From Clostridia bacterium (GTDB lineage Bacteria; Bacillota; Clostridia; Oscillospirales; CAG-272), in assembly GCA_017501245.1 (NCBI GenBank), contig JAFVXI010000030.1:1-64000 (forward strand): DNA of 64,000 bases. Reading direction: 5' to 3'. The position numbers and the translations under genes were made by a program. Position 1 is the first letter of the stretch; each line of letters opens with the position of its first letter. The notes below the pieces were generated by a model. That model made no database searches, was not told the DNA's origin, and saw only the letters and a list, made by a program, of their open reading frames with translations. Positions 16,009 through 24,200 of the stretch are shown here, one piece after another.

Positions 16009-16079
16009 TTTTTTTGTGTCCTCTTTCTATTTTTATTATTAATTATTTTCTGTTTGTTACACCTTTTTTTCGGTTAGGT

Positions 16080-17441
16080 TCAGCTATTTCTCAGTCCTTT
16101 AGGATAGTGGTTTTTTATCCTTCCGCCGGAGATCTTTCCTCCGCCGACAGTCGCTCCGAGATAGGAAACGGCGCACCATCCGCTCTCATTGATGGTTGCT
16201 TCTATCTCCTCGCCTCTCAGATATCTCTCGCATCTTCCGTCCCCTGCGTTAAGCTCCTCGATGCGCTTAAAATGACACCCGTATGCCGAAAACAGCTGAT
16301 GATGAGGGTAGAGAATACCCTTTCTGATCTCTCCGACCAGAACCCCCGCCATAAACACCGAGTGCGGCGGTATCGGGACGTCATGTCCTACGTGGACGAT
16401 GTTCTCCCCGACCTTGACCGTTCTGCCGCAGGGCATCTCTTTTAGATTATCACGGAAGAAGCCGTCGACTATGCGTTTTTCCTCCCTTGATAGAGGTTTT
16501 GCGCTGTCTTTGTAAATTAAAGTTGGCAAATCGGCGTCATCTTCAGCCTTTTTAAATAATGCTATGAACTGTCCCTCGCCATCCGTCATGTGCGGATAGC
16601 AGCGCCTCGTCAGCCTCAGTGTCTCCTCGCCGTCTATCACTATTCCGTCGCTTGTTGCCGCCCTCAGCTCCTCCCTTACGGGTATGAGGGTCATATCGGG
16701 GTGGCTCTTCATCAGGGCGAGGCAGACCTCCTCGTTCTCCTCCATAGACCAAGTGCAGGTCGAATAGAGCAGCTTACCCCCGGGGCGTGTTAAGTTATAT
16801 GCGTTTTCTATGATCTCGAGCTGCCTTTCTTTGCATAGTGCGGGGCTCTCGGGAGTCCATTCCTCTCTTGCTTCCTCACTCTTGCGGAACATTCCTTCGC
16901 CCGAGCAGGGCGCATCCACGATCACGAGGTCAAAATAGGGGCCGAAAAGCTTAGCTATCTCACCTGTGTCCATAGAGGTGACCATGGCTCTTTTTGCTCC
17001 GAGCCTCTCCAGGTTTCCGACCAGGATCTTTGCCCTCTTAGGCACGAATTCGTTAGACAGAAGGAAGCCGCCCTCGCCGAGCCTCTCTGCAGCCTGCGAG
17101 GATTTGCCGCCGGGTGCGGCACATAGGTCGGCGACTCTGTGGTCGGGCTCGATCTCGGTGGCAGCGAGCGCCGCCATAGCTCCCGGGTCCTGCATATAGA
17201 TCATGCCTGCGTGATGCTCGGGGCTCCTTCCGATCTGCCCCTCGCCCTCGAGGATATATCCGTTTTCTACGTAGGGAATAGGCTCCGCACGGTAGCCCTC
17301 GGGCAGGTGTATTTCTGTCGCCTTCATCAGGTTGAGCCTTGCGCCTCTCACGGGCGGTGCGTCCTCGAGCGCTCTGATAAAAGCGTCGTATTCATCGCCG
17401 AGCATAGTCTTCATCCTCGCCTTGAATTCTTCTTTTATCAT
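16080..17441 (-). CDS. RsmF-like rRNA (cytosine-5-)-methyltransferase
   Basis: A 453-residue member of the NOL1/NOP2/Sun RNA m5C methyltransferase family, using S-adenosylmethionine. The SAM-binding motif is DLCAAPGGKSSQAAERL (about 103-119). The two catalytic cysteines lie in DAPCSGEGMFRK and YSTCTWSMEENEEV. A C-terminal extension with a PUA-like or RsmF-type domain (from about 300) fits RsmF/YebU enzymes, which modify 16S rRNA. Family assignment is firm; the target base is inferred. The next plus-strand gene is divergent, with a 267-bp region between them. Confidence 0.93.
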   Translation of the reverse strand: MIKEEFKARMKTMLGDEYDAFIRALEDAPPVRGARLNLMKATEIHLPEGYRAEPIPYVENGYILEGEGQIGRSPEHHAGMIYMQDPGAMAALAATEIEPDHRVADLCAAPGGKSSQAAERLGEGGFLLSNEFVPKRAKILVGNLERLGAKRAMVTSMDTGEIAKLFGPYFDLVIVDAPCSGEGMFRKSEEAREEWTPESPALCKERQLEIIENAYNLTRPGGKLLYSTCTWSMEENEEVCLALMKSHPDMTLIPVREELRAATSDGIVIDGEETLRLTRRCYPHMTDGEGQFIALFKKAEDDADLPTLIYKDSAKPLSREEKRIVDGFFRDNLKEMPCGRTVKVGENIVHVGHDVPIPPHSVFMAGVLVGEIRKGILYPHHQLFSAYGCHFKRIEELNAGDGRCERYLRGEEIEATINESGWCAVSYLGATVGGGKISGGRIKNHYPKGLRNS

Positions 17442-17626
17442 AGCCTCACCTCCCCGGCTTCCGTCGTTTTTTTAGCGAATGATCTACTCATCCGCCACTA
17501 ATTTATTATACAGGATAGACGCTCTAAAGTCAATTATATTTTTATAGCAGGAATAAATATCGGAGGGCGGTGGCAGTTCCTAAAAATACAAAAAGGCGAT
17601 AAGCCAAAACAAAAAGCCCCGAAGCC

Positions 17627-17655
17627 TTGATAAACCGGGCCGAATATGCTACAAT
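17627..17655 (+). promoter_or_regulatory. Sigma-A promoter of the M16 peptidase gene
   Basis: TTGATA (17627-17632) and TACAAT (17650-17655) are separated by exactly 17 bp. The predicted transcript starts near 17662, which excludes an ATG at 17646 as the peptidase start. Confidence 0.75.
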
Positions 17656-17671
17656 ATCCTTGTATAGATAA

Positions 17672-17703
17672 AGGGTGTGCCAGGCACACCCTCCTTCGGA
17701 GGA
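17672..17703 (+). promoter_or_regulatory. Two overlapping leader hairpins, the second masking the ribosome binding site
   Basis: AGGGTGTGCC (17672-17681) pairs perfectly with GGCACACCCT (17683-17692). Overlapping it by three bases, CCTCC (17690-17694) pairs with GGAGG (17698-17702), which is the Shine-Dalgarno sequence of the peptidase gene at 17709. The two hairpins compete for bases 17690-17692, so formation of the first could expose the ribosome binding site. Confidence 0.5.
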
Positions 17704-17708
17704 AAAAT

Positions 17709-18968
17709 ATGGAAAAGAGGATAACAACCTCGTCCGGCATACCGATCTACACCTATCCGAACATGGATCAGGGCTCCTTCTTCATCTCGATGTACGTGAG
17801 GGCGGGCAGTATGCACGAGGTCGAGAGCGGCATAACGCATTTCTTCGAGCATATAGCGATCAGAAATATAAATTATCGTATGGGCGGCGAGCTTTATCGT
17901 CTGCTCGACAAGCACGGCCTTGAGTTCAACGCCTCGACGTCAAACGACCTCGTTCAGTTTTACGTTGCGGGTGCGGCTGAGCATTTTGCCCTCGGCGCCG
18001 AGATCATAACGCATATGCTCTCGTCGGTTTCGCTCCCCTCCTCGGAGGTCGACAGGGAGAGAGACCGCATCCGTGCCGAGATCAGGGAGGTCGACGAGCG
18101 CTCCACCCTCGCAGGCTTCACCGCTTCGAAGGTCTGGGGCGGCACGACGCTTGAGCGCCCGATAACCGGCACGCTCGGCTCGGTCTCGCATATCGGAGTC
18201 CGTGCGCTGGAGCGCTTCAGGCAAGAGACGATGGTTTCAGAAAACGTCTTCTTTTATCTGACGGGCAGAGTCAGCGACGCTGATGCCGAGCGCCTCGCCT
18301 CGCTCATCGAGGAGTATGAGGTTCCGCACGGCTCATTTAACGATAATTTAGCACCCGTCCCCGAGAAATTTGGCAGAAGGGGTGCCGAAATATTCATCAA
18401 GGGTGCCGACTTCACCAAGCTGCGTTTTAACTTTGACGTCGATATGAACGAATGCACCCTCCCGGAGCTTGATCTGCTTTACGAGCAGCTGCTAGGCGGC
18501 TACAGCTCCGAGTTCTTCCTTGAGCTATCCGAAAAGAGGGGCTACGTCTATGACCTATCGGGCAGCGTCGAGAGATATAAAAACGTCGGCAGCTTCTATT
18601 TTTCCTATGAGCTGAAGGACACGAGGGCAACCGACGCCGTGCGCCTCACCGTGGATATCCTAAAGCGCTTCAAGGAGCAGCTTATACCCGAGGATAGATT
18701 TATGCGAGCGAGCTACGTCGACAATGCTATGATGCTTTATGACGATTCTCGTGAACTAAACTTTACATTTGCCTATGATAATCACATTATGGGCTGCAAA
18801 TACGAGAGCCTTGAGGCTCGCAGAGCTGCATACGAGGCAGTAACGCCCGAGCGCATTCTCGCCCTTGCAAATCGCATCTTCACCCCCGAAAACCTCACCC
18901 TTACTATGAAGGGCAAGCGCGCAAGAGTCGACCTCGAGAAAATTGGCGAGATCATAAAGGAGCTGTGA
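17709..18968 (+). CDS. M16 family zinc metallopeptidase
   Basis: A 419-residue M16 (pitrilysin/insulinase) peptidase. The inverted zinc motif His-x-x-Glu-His is HFFEH at residues 44-48, within GITHFFEHIAIRN; the third ligand is probably a Glu in DRIRAEIREVDE, about 70 residues on. The second half, from about 175, is the M16C domain with a conserved LGGYSSEFFLELSEKRGYVYDL segment. The size fits the bacterial single-chain M16B type that dimerises into a chamber for peptides. I start it at the ATG 5 bp after GGAGGA; no signal peptide is present. It has its own promoter and a terminator at 19051. Confidence 0.92.
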   Translation: MEKRITTSSGIPIYTYPNMDQGSFFISMYVRAGSMHEVESGITHFFEHIAIRNINYRMGGELYRLLDKHGLEFNASTSNDLVQFYVAGAAEHFALGAEIITHMLSSVSLPSSEVDRERDRIRAEIREVDERSTLAGFTASKVWGGTTLERPITGTLGSVSHIGVRALERFRQETMVSENVFFYLTGRVSDADAERLASLIEEYEVPHGSFNDNLAPVPEKFGRRGAEIFIKGADFTKLRFNFDVDMNECTLPELDLLYEQLLGGYSSEFFLELSEKRGYVYDLSGSVERYKNVGSFYFSYELKDTRATDAVRLTVDILKRFKEQLIPEDRFMRASYVDNAMMLYDDSRELNFTFAYDNHIMGCKYESLEARRAAYEAVTPERILALANRIFTPENLTLTMKGKRARVDLEKIGEIIKEL

Positions 18969-19013
18969 TAGGATGTATGTGCTGATGCACGTGGGCGGCA
19001 ATCCTTGGCGCCC

Positions 19014-19046
19014 GGCGCCGTAAGGAGTATATACACACTTCGTGTG
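19014..19046. repeat. Solitary GATATA-type hairpin
   Basis: The segment CGGCGCCGTAAGG is followed by AGTATATA and the palindrome CACAC-ttc-GTGTG (19034-19046), then ATATA. The same CGGCGCCGTAAGG prefix starts the array at 24201, where it leads into GTATATAC and a different palindrome. This looks like a one-unit version of the GATGATATAC array. Confidence 0.6.
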
Positions 19047-19050
19047 ATAT

Positions 19051-19092
19051 AAAAAGGACAGATCGCCCGAACGAAGGCGCTCTGTCCTTTTT
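19051..19092. terminator. Bidirectional rho-independent terminator
   Basis: AAAAAGGACAGA (19051-19062) pairs with the TCTGTCCTTTTT segment ending at 19092, with an inner CGCC/GGCG extension. It lies between the convergent M16 and nif3 genes and has T runs on both strands. Confidence 0.9.
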
Positions 19093-19135
19093 ATGTCTAT
19101 TGCCCCTAAATGGGGCGAAAAATTAAACCCGTGTC

Positions 19136-19900
19136 TTAATAGACGAGCTTCAGGGTGTTTGAGTCGAGGATCTCGACGTACATCTCGGGGTCCATGCGCA
19201 TAAGTAGCGACTGGAAGAAGCTCGTTACCGGCTGCTCGGTGAAGAAGTGGCCTGCCTCGATGAGGTTGATGCCCATCTCGACGCCCTCAGCCATCACGTT
19301 GTAGCCTATTCTGCCCGAAAGGTAGGTGTCTGCGCCCATCGCGAGCGCATCTTTAACGTAGCCCTTTCCGTCGCCGCCAACAACGGCAACCCTCTGGATC
19401 GGGATGCAAGCGTCGGCAACGAGCAGACCCTCGGCGCCTAAGAGGTCCTTGACCATATAGGAAAAGTCCTCCATATTAAGCTCCTCGTCGAGCGTGCCTA
19501 TCCTGCCGAGGTCGCCCTCGCCAAAGGGTATGGCGTCCTTGATGCCGAGCAGCTCGCAGAGCGTGTCGTTTACGCCGCCCTCGACCTTGTCTGCCCTGGT
19601 GTGCAGCGAGATGACGGAGACGTCGTGCTTTATCAGCTTTATGACCTTTCTCGCTACGTGCGAGTCCTCGGTCAGAGAAGGGAGCGGACGGAAGATGAGC
19701 GGATGATGCGAGAGGACGAGGTCAAAGTGATTTGCCACAGCGTAGTCCACGACCTCCTCGGTCACATCGAGGGTAACGAGCGCTCGGCGCACCTCTCTCG
19801 CCTCGTCGGACGAGCACATAACGCCGTCGTTATCCCAGCTCTCTCTGAGGCTCTCGGGTATACGCTCGGAAAGCCTCGAATATATCTCTCTTACTGTCAT
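19136..19900 (-). CDS. Nif3-like dinuclear metal centre protein
   Basis: A 254-residue NIF3/DUF34 (YqfO) protein, a hexameric toroid with a two-metal site of unproven function. The metal-binding histidine pair is in LVLSHHPLIF (about residues 63-72), and a third histidine is in ISLHTRADKVEGGVNDTL. The C-terminal AGHFFTEQPVTSFFQ segment supplies further ligands. The protein lacks the inserted PII-like domain of longer YqfO proteins. In many Firmicutes the gene follows trmK (yqfN), as here, with a 4-bp overlap. Confidence 0.95.
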   Translation of the reverse strand: MTVREIYSRLSERIPESLRESWDNDGVMCSSDEAREVRRALVTLDVTEEVVDYAVANHFDLVLSHHPLIFRPLPSLTEDSHVARKVIKLIKHDVSVISLHTRADKVEGGVNDTLCELLGIKDAIPFGEGDLGRIGTLDEELNMEDFSYMVKDLLGAEGLLVADACIPIQRVAVVGGDGKGYVKDALAMGADTYLSGRIGYNVMAEGVEMGINLIEAGHFFTEQPVTSFFQSLLMRMDPEMYVEILDSNTLKLVY

Positions 19901-20598
19901 AGGTCTTTCTCCTTTACAGAGCTTATCATTTTTTGTATCGCACCTGCGATCCTCTCGTCGCCCGAGGCGTCGACGCCGCCTCGCCTCTTGCCCGCTATCT
20001 GCGAGGTGTAGGAAGCGAGCTTCGCCGTGAGGTAGCCGACGTACTCCGCCGCCGTTTCCTCCGCATATGAGAAGCCGAGCTCCGCCGTGATGTCGTCGAT
20101 CTCACTTGACTCGCCGCAGTATTCCGCCAGCATAGTCAGATAATATCTGCCGTCGGCAAAGGAATATCTCTCCTCGAGGATCTCAAAGCCGAGCCTGCAC
20201 AGCTCTCGCCTCAGATGCGCCTGCCTCGTCATAGGCTGGAGGATAAGGCGCACACCCGTGTCAAATAAATGCTCGCCCGAGGCTATAATATCGGCGATAA
20301 GCTCGCCGCCCATACCGCATATGGCGTAGTCGGTTATCCCCTTGCCCCCGAGGCCGCGCACGCCGTCGGTCAGCACAAGCTCGACCCTGTCGGACAGGCC
20401 GTTTGCCTCGGCGTTTTCCTTAGCTGAGAGCAGGGGTCCCTCGTTTATATCCGAAAGCACCGCACGCCCGATGACCCCCGCCTTAAGCAAAAAAATAGGC
20501 AGGTGCGCATGGTCGGTGCCAACGTCGGCAAAGACTGCGCCCTGCCTGACAAGCAGAGCAGCCGAACGCAGCCTTGCGTCTAGCTGAGTGCTTTTCAT
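19897..20598 (-). CDS. trmK: tRNA (adenine(22)-N1)-methyltransferase
   Basis: A 233-residue TrmK (YqfN) homologue that methylates adenine 22 of tRNA. The SAM-binding motif is VFADVGTDHAHLPIFLL (about 21-37), followed by SDINEGPL and the catalytic-loop region ITDYAICGMGGELIADII, which is characteristic of the family. It overlaps the nif3 gene by 4 bp and the upstream DUF1858 gene by 4 bp, forming a tight three-gene operon. Confidence 0.94.
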   Translation of the reverse strand: MKSTQLDARLRSAALLVRQGAVFADVGTDHAHLPIFLLKAGVIGRAVLSDINEGPLLSAKENAEANGLSDRVELVLTDGVRGLGGKGITDYAICGMGGELIADIIASGEHLFDTGVRLILQPMTRQAHLRRELCRLGFEILEERYSFADGRYYLTMLAEYCGESSEIDDITAELGFSYAEETAAEYVGYLTAKLASYTSQIAGKRRGGVDASGDERIAGAIQKMISSVKEKDL

Positions 20599-20795
20599 TT
20601 GGAAGCGAGATATGCGTTGATCTTCTTTACAAGCTCGTCAGCGTCGGTGCCGTGAACCTGGCAAGCCTCCTCGATGGACTCGCCTCTCGAGTGGGGGCAG
20701 CCGAGGCAGTGCATACCGATCTCAAAGAAAAATCTTGCGGTCTCGACGTCGAAGTCAAGCACGTCGCCGATAAGAGTGTTCTTAGTTACCTGCAT
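20595..20795 (-). CDS. DUF1858 domain protein
   Basis: A 66-residue DUF1858 protein of unknown function. The start MQVTKNTLIGDVL is preceded by GGAGG at normal spacing; the frame remains open upstream to 20858, but that part has no initiation signal. The domain contains the conserved pair of cysteines in GMHCLGCPHSRGESIEEAC, which in related proteins is suggested to bind a hydride-transfer or redox partner. It begins the trmK-nif3 operon and is driven by the promoter at 20830. Confidence 0.85.
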   Translation of the reverse strand: MQVTKNTLIGDVLDFDVETARFFFEIGMHCLGCPHSRGESIEEACQVHGTDADELVKKINAYLASK

Positions 20796-20829
20796 TATAT
20801 AAAAACCTCCGATATATTTTTTCGTGTTT

Positions 20830-20858
20830 ATTGTATCATAGCCCGTCCTAAAAATCAA
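20830..20858 (-). promoter_or_regulatory. Sigma-A promoter for the DUF1858-trmK-nif3 operon
   Basis: On the minus strand TTGATT (20853-20858) and TACAAT (20830-20835) are 17 bp apart, about 35 bp upstream of the first gene. Confidence 0.75.
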
Positions 20859-20878
20859 TATATATTTTAAAATTACTA

Positions 20879-20907
20879 TTTACTTTTAGTGGCTTTTATG
20901 CTAGAAT
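20879..20907 (+). promoter_or_regulatory. Sigma-A promoter for prfB
   Basis: TTTACT (20879-20884) and TAGAAT (20902-20907) are 17 bp apart, about 107 bp before the prfB start. It is back to back with the promoter at 20830. Confidence 0.6.
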
Positions 20908-21013
20908 GTATCTGTTAAGGATAAATCGGGAAGAATGGAAGTAGCCTTTGAGAGCTGTATTAGGTGCGCCTCGGCGCTCCCTGCCCGATAATTTTTTTGA
21001 AGGGAATAGATAT

Positions 21014-22132
21014 ATGATTGTTGCGCTTGAGGAGTCCTGGCGCAGGCTAGTTGCCATGAAGGACGTTTTAGCCGAGCTTGGAAACCAGCTCCGCATCGAG
21101 GAGGCAAAGGAAAGAGCAGCCGACCTCGAGAGAGAGACCCAGGTAGGCGATTTCTGGGCAGACGCTGAAAAGTCGTCTAAGAAGCTCAGAGAGATAAAGC
21201 AGCTTAAGGACAAGGTCGAGAGCTATGAGAGCCTCTGCCAGCGCCTTGAGGACGCATCTGCCCTCTGCGAGATGGCGATGGAGGTCGGCGACGAGGATTC
21301 GGTCGACGAGGTCGTCAGCGAGACCGATTTCATCGAGGAGGAGGCAGAAAGAAAGAGAATTGAGGTGCTGCTCAGCGGCCCCTACGATAAGAATAATGCT
21401 ATCCTCTCCTTCCACCCCGGTGCGGGCGGAACCGAGGCGCAGGACTGGGCGTCGATGCTCTACCGTATGTATACGAGGTGGGGCGAGTCTCACGGCTTTA
21501 ACGTCAAGCTCGTCGACTGGCTCGACGGCGACGAGGCAGGCCTCAAGTCCGCCACCATTATGGTAGAGGGAATAAACGCCTACGGCTACCTCAAGAGCGA
21601 AAACGGAGTTCACCGCCTCGTGCGTGTCTCTCCCTTCGACTCCTCGGGCAGGAGACACACCTCCTTTGCCTCCGTCGAGGTCATGCCCGAATTTGAGGAT
21701 GACAACACGGTTGAGCTTCGTGACGAGGACCTTGAGATCACGGCGCACCGCTCGAGCGGCGCAGGCGGTCAGCACATCAACAAGACCGACTCGGCGATCC
21801 GCATCGTGCATAAGCCTACGGGCATCGTCGTCGGCTGTCAGACCGAGCGTAGCCAGCTTCAGAACAAGGAGACGGCGCTTAAGATGCTCCGTGCAAAGCT
21901 GATGGAGATCAAGATCCGTGAGAAGCTCGATCGCATCGAGGACATCCAGGGCAATAAGGCAAACATCGAGTGGGGCAGCCAGATCCGAAGCTACGTCTTT
22001 ATGCCCTACACCCTCGCCAAGGATACGAGGACGGGCTACGAGGATGGAAACATCGACGCCGTAATGGACGGAAAGATCGACGGCTTCATCAACGCTTATC
22101 TTAAGGATCTCTCTAAGGAAGAGGGAAAGTAA
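21014..22132 (+). CDS. prfB: Peptide chain release factor 2
   Basis: RF2 terminates translation at UGA and UAA. The 372-residue product carries the codon-recognition tripeptide SPF in RVSPFDSSGRRH (about residue 205) and the peptidyl-hydrolysis motif GGQ in SSGAGGQHINK (about 250). Start ATG at 21014 is 8 bp after GAAGGGA; the open frame continues upstream to 20948 without such a signal. In many bacteria prfB needs a +1 frameshift at an in-frame UGA near codon 25. Here the frame runs unbroken through LGNQLRIEEAKER, so this autoregulation is absent. Confidence 0.96.
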   Translation: MIVALEESWRRLVAMKDVLAELGNQLRIEEAKERAADLERETQVGDFWADAEKSSKKLREIKQLKDKVESYESLCQRLEDASALCEMAMEVGDEDSVDEVVSETDFIEEEAERKRIEVLLSGPYDKNNAILSFHPGAGGTEAQDWASMLYRMYTRWGESHGFNVKLVDWLDGDEAGLKSATIMVEGINAYGYLKSENGVHRLVRVSPFDSSGRRHTSFASVEVMPEFEDDNTVELRDEDLEITAHRSSGAGGQHINKTDSAIRIVHKPTGIVVGCQTERSQLQNKETALKMLRAKLMEIKIREKLDRIEDIQGNKANIEWGSQIRSYVFMPYTLAKDTRTGYEDGNIDAVMDGKIDGFINAYLKDLSKEEGK

Positions 22133-22301
22133 GCTCACATAGGAGAGCATTTTCAGCGGCATTATCGCCCTGATAAACTTTGTTTTGCTAAGTATTATTT
22201 GCAAAACGGCGTTAAAAACGCTACACCGTGGCGATATCGCCGCTGCCTGACACTGCGCTTTTATTTTCAGCAAATAAATTATTACACCTTTGGAGGCACA
22301 C

Positions 22302-22865
22302 ATGAAATACTACTACAAGACAGTTTCCGTGCCGATCGTCTTTCTCGATGGATGGCTTGTCAACCTTGAGAGAAGATGCTTCGGCTGGAGAAAAGCCGGC
22401 GACCATTCCGAGTCTTACGAGTATGACGAGCATTCGACCAGAAACTACACCGAGTATCACGACGGCGTAGAATGGGACGTCACCGAGCATACCACCGAGC
22501 GCAAGACCGGCTGGAGAAACTATCAGGACTTCTATCGCATCAGCCCCTTCACCTTCAATCCCATCTTTGCTGTGTTTGAGTGGCTCAGCGGCATCTTCTC
22601 CTTCATCAGAAGGCTCGTTATGTCGCTCGCAAAGTATCTCATCGGCTTTATCGTAGTGCTTGCGGTCATCGGCATGATCCTTGACCCCTCTATGACCACC
22701 GATGCCCTTCAGGTCGTTGGCGGCGTCGCACTGATCTACCTCGTTGCCGTCGTGCTGCCCTCCGTGCTTGTCGCACTTGTGGCGCTCCTTATGAGAAAGG
22801 TGTTCGGCATAGACAAGCACCTCGCACAGAATATGGAGAAAAACGGCTACGACCCTGAGTGGTAA
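22302..22865 (+). CDS. Hypothetical membrane protein
   Basis: An unrecognised 187-residue protein, starting 6 bp after GGAGG. The first 80 residues are soluble and rich in Tyr, His and Glu (SYEYDEHSTRNYTEYHDG). Then come hydrophobic stretches at about 85-115 (FNPIFAVFEWLSGIFSFIRRLV), 115-130 and 140-165, giving two to three membrane segments, and a short cytoplasmic end. It stands alone, with a terminator 75 bp after the stop. In the 169-bp gap before it is the perfect 12-bp palindrome GGCGATATCGCC. Confidence 0.65.
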   Translation: MKYYYKTVSVPIVFLDGWLVNLERRCFGWRKAGDHSESYEYDEHSTRNYTEYHDGVEWDVTEHTTERKTGWRNYQDFYRISPFTFNPIFAVFEWLSGIFSFIRRLVMSLAKYLIGFIVVLAVIGMILDPSMTTDALQVVGGVALIYLVAVVLPSVLVALVALLMRKVFGIDKHLAQNMEKNGYDPEW

Positions 22866-22937
22866 AGCTCGCCTAAAGCCTTTTTGGAAGGCGTACGGTT
22901 TGGAGCGAGCCTCATAACTTAAGACTAAAAAACACTT

Positions 22938-22977
22938 GAGAGAGAACATTTCGCCCGATCTGTTCTCTCTTTTTTTA
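22938..22977 (+). terminator. Rho-independent terminator
   Basis: GAGAGAAC (22940-22947) pairs with GTTCTCTC (22962-22969), followed by a run of eight Ts. It ends the transcript of the membrane protein gene at 22302. Confidence 0.9.
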
Positions 22978-23093
22978 TCATCCGGATGCTCGCCGAAGCT
23001 AATACGATGAGCTTTGTCTCGTATGGACGCAGCTCTCCAGATGGCTGCACCCGGGAAGCAAGACGCAGTCGGATCGGGCATACGTTAAGCAAT

Positions 23094-23143
23094 AAAAAAG
23101 CACCCAAGGTAGGGCGATCGCTATACCACGGGTGCCGTTTTTT
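23094..23143 (-). terminator. Terminator downstream of the XRE regulator
   Basis: GCACCC (23100-23105) pairs with GGGTGC (23130-23135). Upstream A run and downstream T run make it usable on both strands. It starts right at the stop codon of the minus-strand regulator gene. The 275-bp gap 22866-23141 holds nothing else I can support. Confidence 0.7.
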
Positions 23144-23477
23144 ATAGATCTTTAAATTTATCAACCTCAATGAGGATGCGGTAGAGCGCTTCCTGCTCGG
23201 CTCTTGGCCTTGACAAGATCAATTCGTAGCATTCGAGCGGAATGCTGCGCTCGTCCTCCTCGGCGCCAAGCTTCTCGAATAGCTTAGAGAGTGAAACGTT
23301 CAGTGCAGAGGCTATCCTTTCGATGCTTTCGATAGTGGCGTTCTTTTCGCCTCGCTCAAGCTGCCCGACGTAGGTAGCGTGGCAGCCCGAAAGCTCTGCC
23401 AGCTTCTCCTGGCTTAAGCCCATCTCGGTCCTGTAATTTCTTATCCTCTGGCCTAAAATCTTAGCTATCCTGCTCAT
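23142..23477 (-). CDS. XRE family transcriptional regulator
   Basis: A 111-residue protein with a Cro/C1-type helix-turn-helix domain at about residues 8-66: LGQRIRNYRTEMGLSQEKLA, then a recognition region HATYVGQLERGEKNATI and the closing helix IERIASALNVSLSKLF. The remaining 45 residues (LECYELILSRPRAEQEALYRILIEVDKF) are helical and may dimerise. I start it at ATG 23477, which has GAGGAAAAGG upstream; an in-frame start at 23525 lacks one. It is divergent from the SLOG-like gene, and the 154-bp region between them is AT-rich with repeated AAGTATT/ACTATA motifs, suggesting local autoregulation. Confidence 0.88.
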   Translation of the reverse strand: MSRIAKILGQRIRNYRTEMGLSQEKLAELSGCHATYVGQLERGEKNATIESIERIASALNVSLSKLFEKLGAEEDERSIPLECYELILSRPRAEQEALYRILIEVDKFKDL

Positions 23478-23502
23478 ACCTTTTCCTCGTATAATCAAAT
23501 CT

Positions 23503-23614
23503 ATATATAGTCTAAAAGTATTCAAACTATTTTTCTATATACTATTGATATTCTTTTTGGGCGGATATATACTATAAGTATTATTAATCAAATTATCGTG
23601 CTTATAGTATTGAG
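23503..23614. promoter_or_regulatory. Divergent control region with repeated operator-like motif
   Basis: The motif ACTATAAGTATT (23569-23580) recurs as its reverse complement in GCTTATAGTATT (23600-23611) and in reduced form as AAAAGTATTC near 23514. A plus-strand promoter TTGATA (23545-23550) with TATACT (23568-23573), 17 bp apart, overlaps the first motif, so a bound regulator would block it. The likely ligand is the XRE protein encoded at 23142. Confidence 0.55.
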
Positions 23615-23631
23615 ATTGAGTGGAGGATAAC

Positions 23632-24117
23632 GTGGATATTTTGACAGTTTCCCTATTTGGAAATCGAGAGATAACCGATCTGAGGAGGGTTTCTACACGA
23701 CTTAAGCCCTTGATTGAGGAGCTGATGAGGGGTGAGATGTACGTCAGCTTTCTAATCGGTCGAAACGGCGAGTTTGACGAGTATGCTGCTTCAATAATAA
23801 AAAAGACAAAGAGTGAGTGCGGGGCGGAAAATTGCGAGATCTCGCTAGTGCTACCGTATTCAGTGGCAGACGTTGATTATTACGAGAGGTATTACGATAG
23901 CGTTATTATCCCTGATAAGTCCTGCTCCGTGCATGTTAAAGCTGCCATAACAGCGAGAAACAGATGGATGATAGACAGATCGGATATGGTCATTTTTTAC
24001 GTGGAGCGCACGGGTGGAGGAGCTTATGACGCTATGAAATATGCTAAGTGCCGTAACAAAAGATGCATAAATCTATATGATGACGGAAAAAGCGGAGAAG
24101 ATGCCCTGGATGGTTGA
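23632..24117 (+). CDS. SLOG/DUF1273-like nucleotide-binding protein
   Basis: A 161-residue protein resembling the YpsA-type SLOG (DUF1273) group, Rossmann-like proteins thought to bind nucleotide-derived ligands. The closest features are a first strand ILTVSLFGNREI, the central EISLVLPYSVADVDYYERYYD and the C-terminal DMVIFYVERTGGGAYDAMKYA (the last 20 residues of that span form the glycine-rich loop and helix), ending in KRCINLYDD. I choose GTG 23632, five bases after GGAGG. Function is unknown. It is divergent from an XRE regulator with shared operator-like repeats, and a terminator follows. Confidence 0.6.
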   Translation: MDILTVSLFGNREITDLRRVSTRLKPLIEELMRGEMYVSFLIGRNGEFDEYAASIIKKTKSECGAENCEISLVLPYSVADVDYYERYYDSVIIPDKSCSVHVKAAITARNRWMIDRSDMVIFYVERTGGGAYDAMKYAKCRNKRCINLYDDGKSGEDALDG

Positions 24118-24150
24118 CGATAACCTGAAAAAAGATGCATAAAAAAGATA

Positions 24151-24187
24151 AAGTGAGGATACCTCCGGGATATCCCCACTTTTTTCT
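24151..24187 (+). terminator. Rho-independent terminator
   Basis: AAGTG-a-GGATA (24151-24161) pairs with TATCC-c-CACTT (24171-24181) with one mismatch, then a T run. It lies 33 bp after the SLOG-like gene. Confidence 0.85.
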
Positions 24188-24200
24188 TTGACGTGCTATG

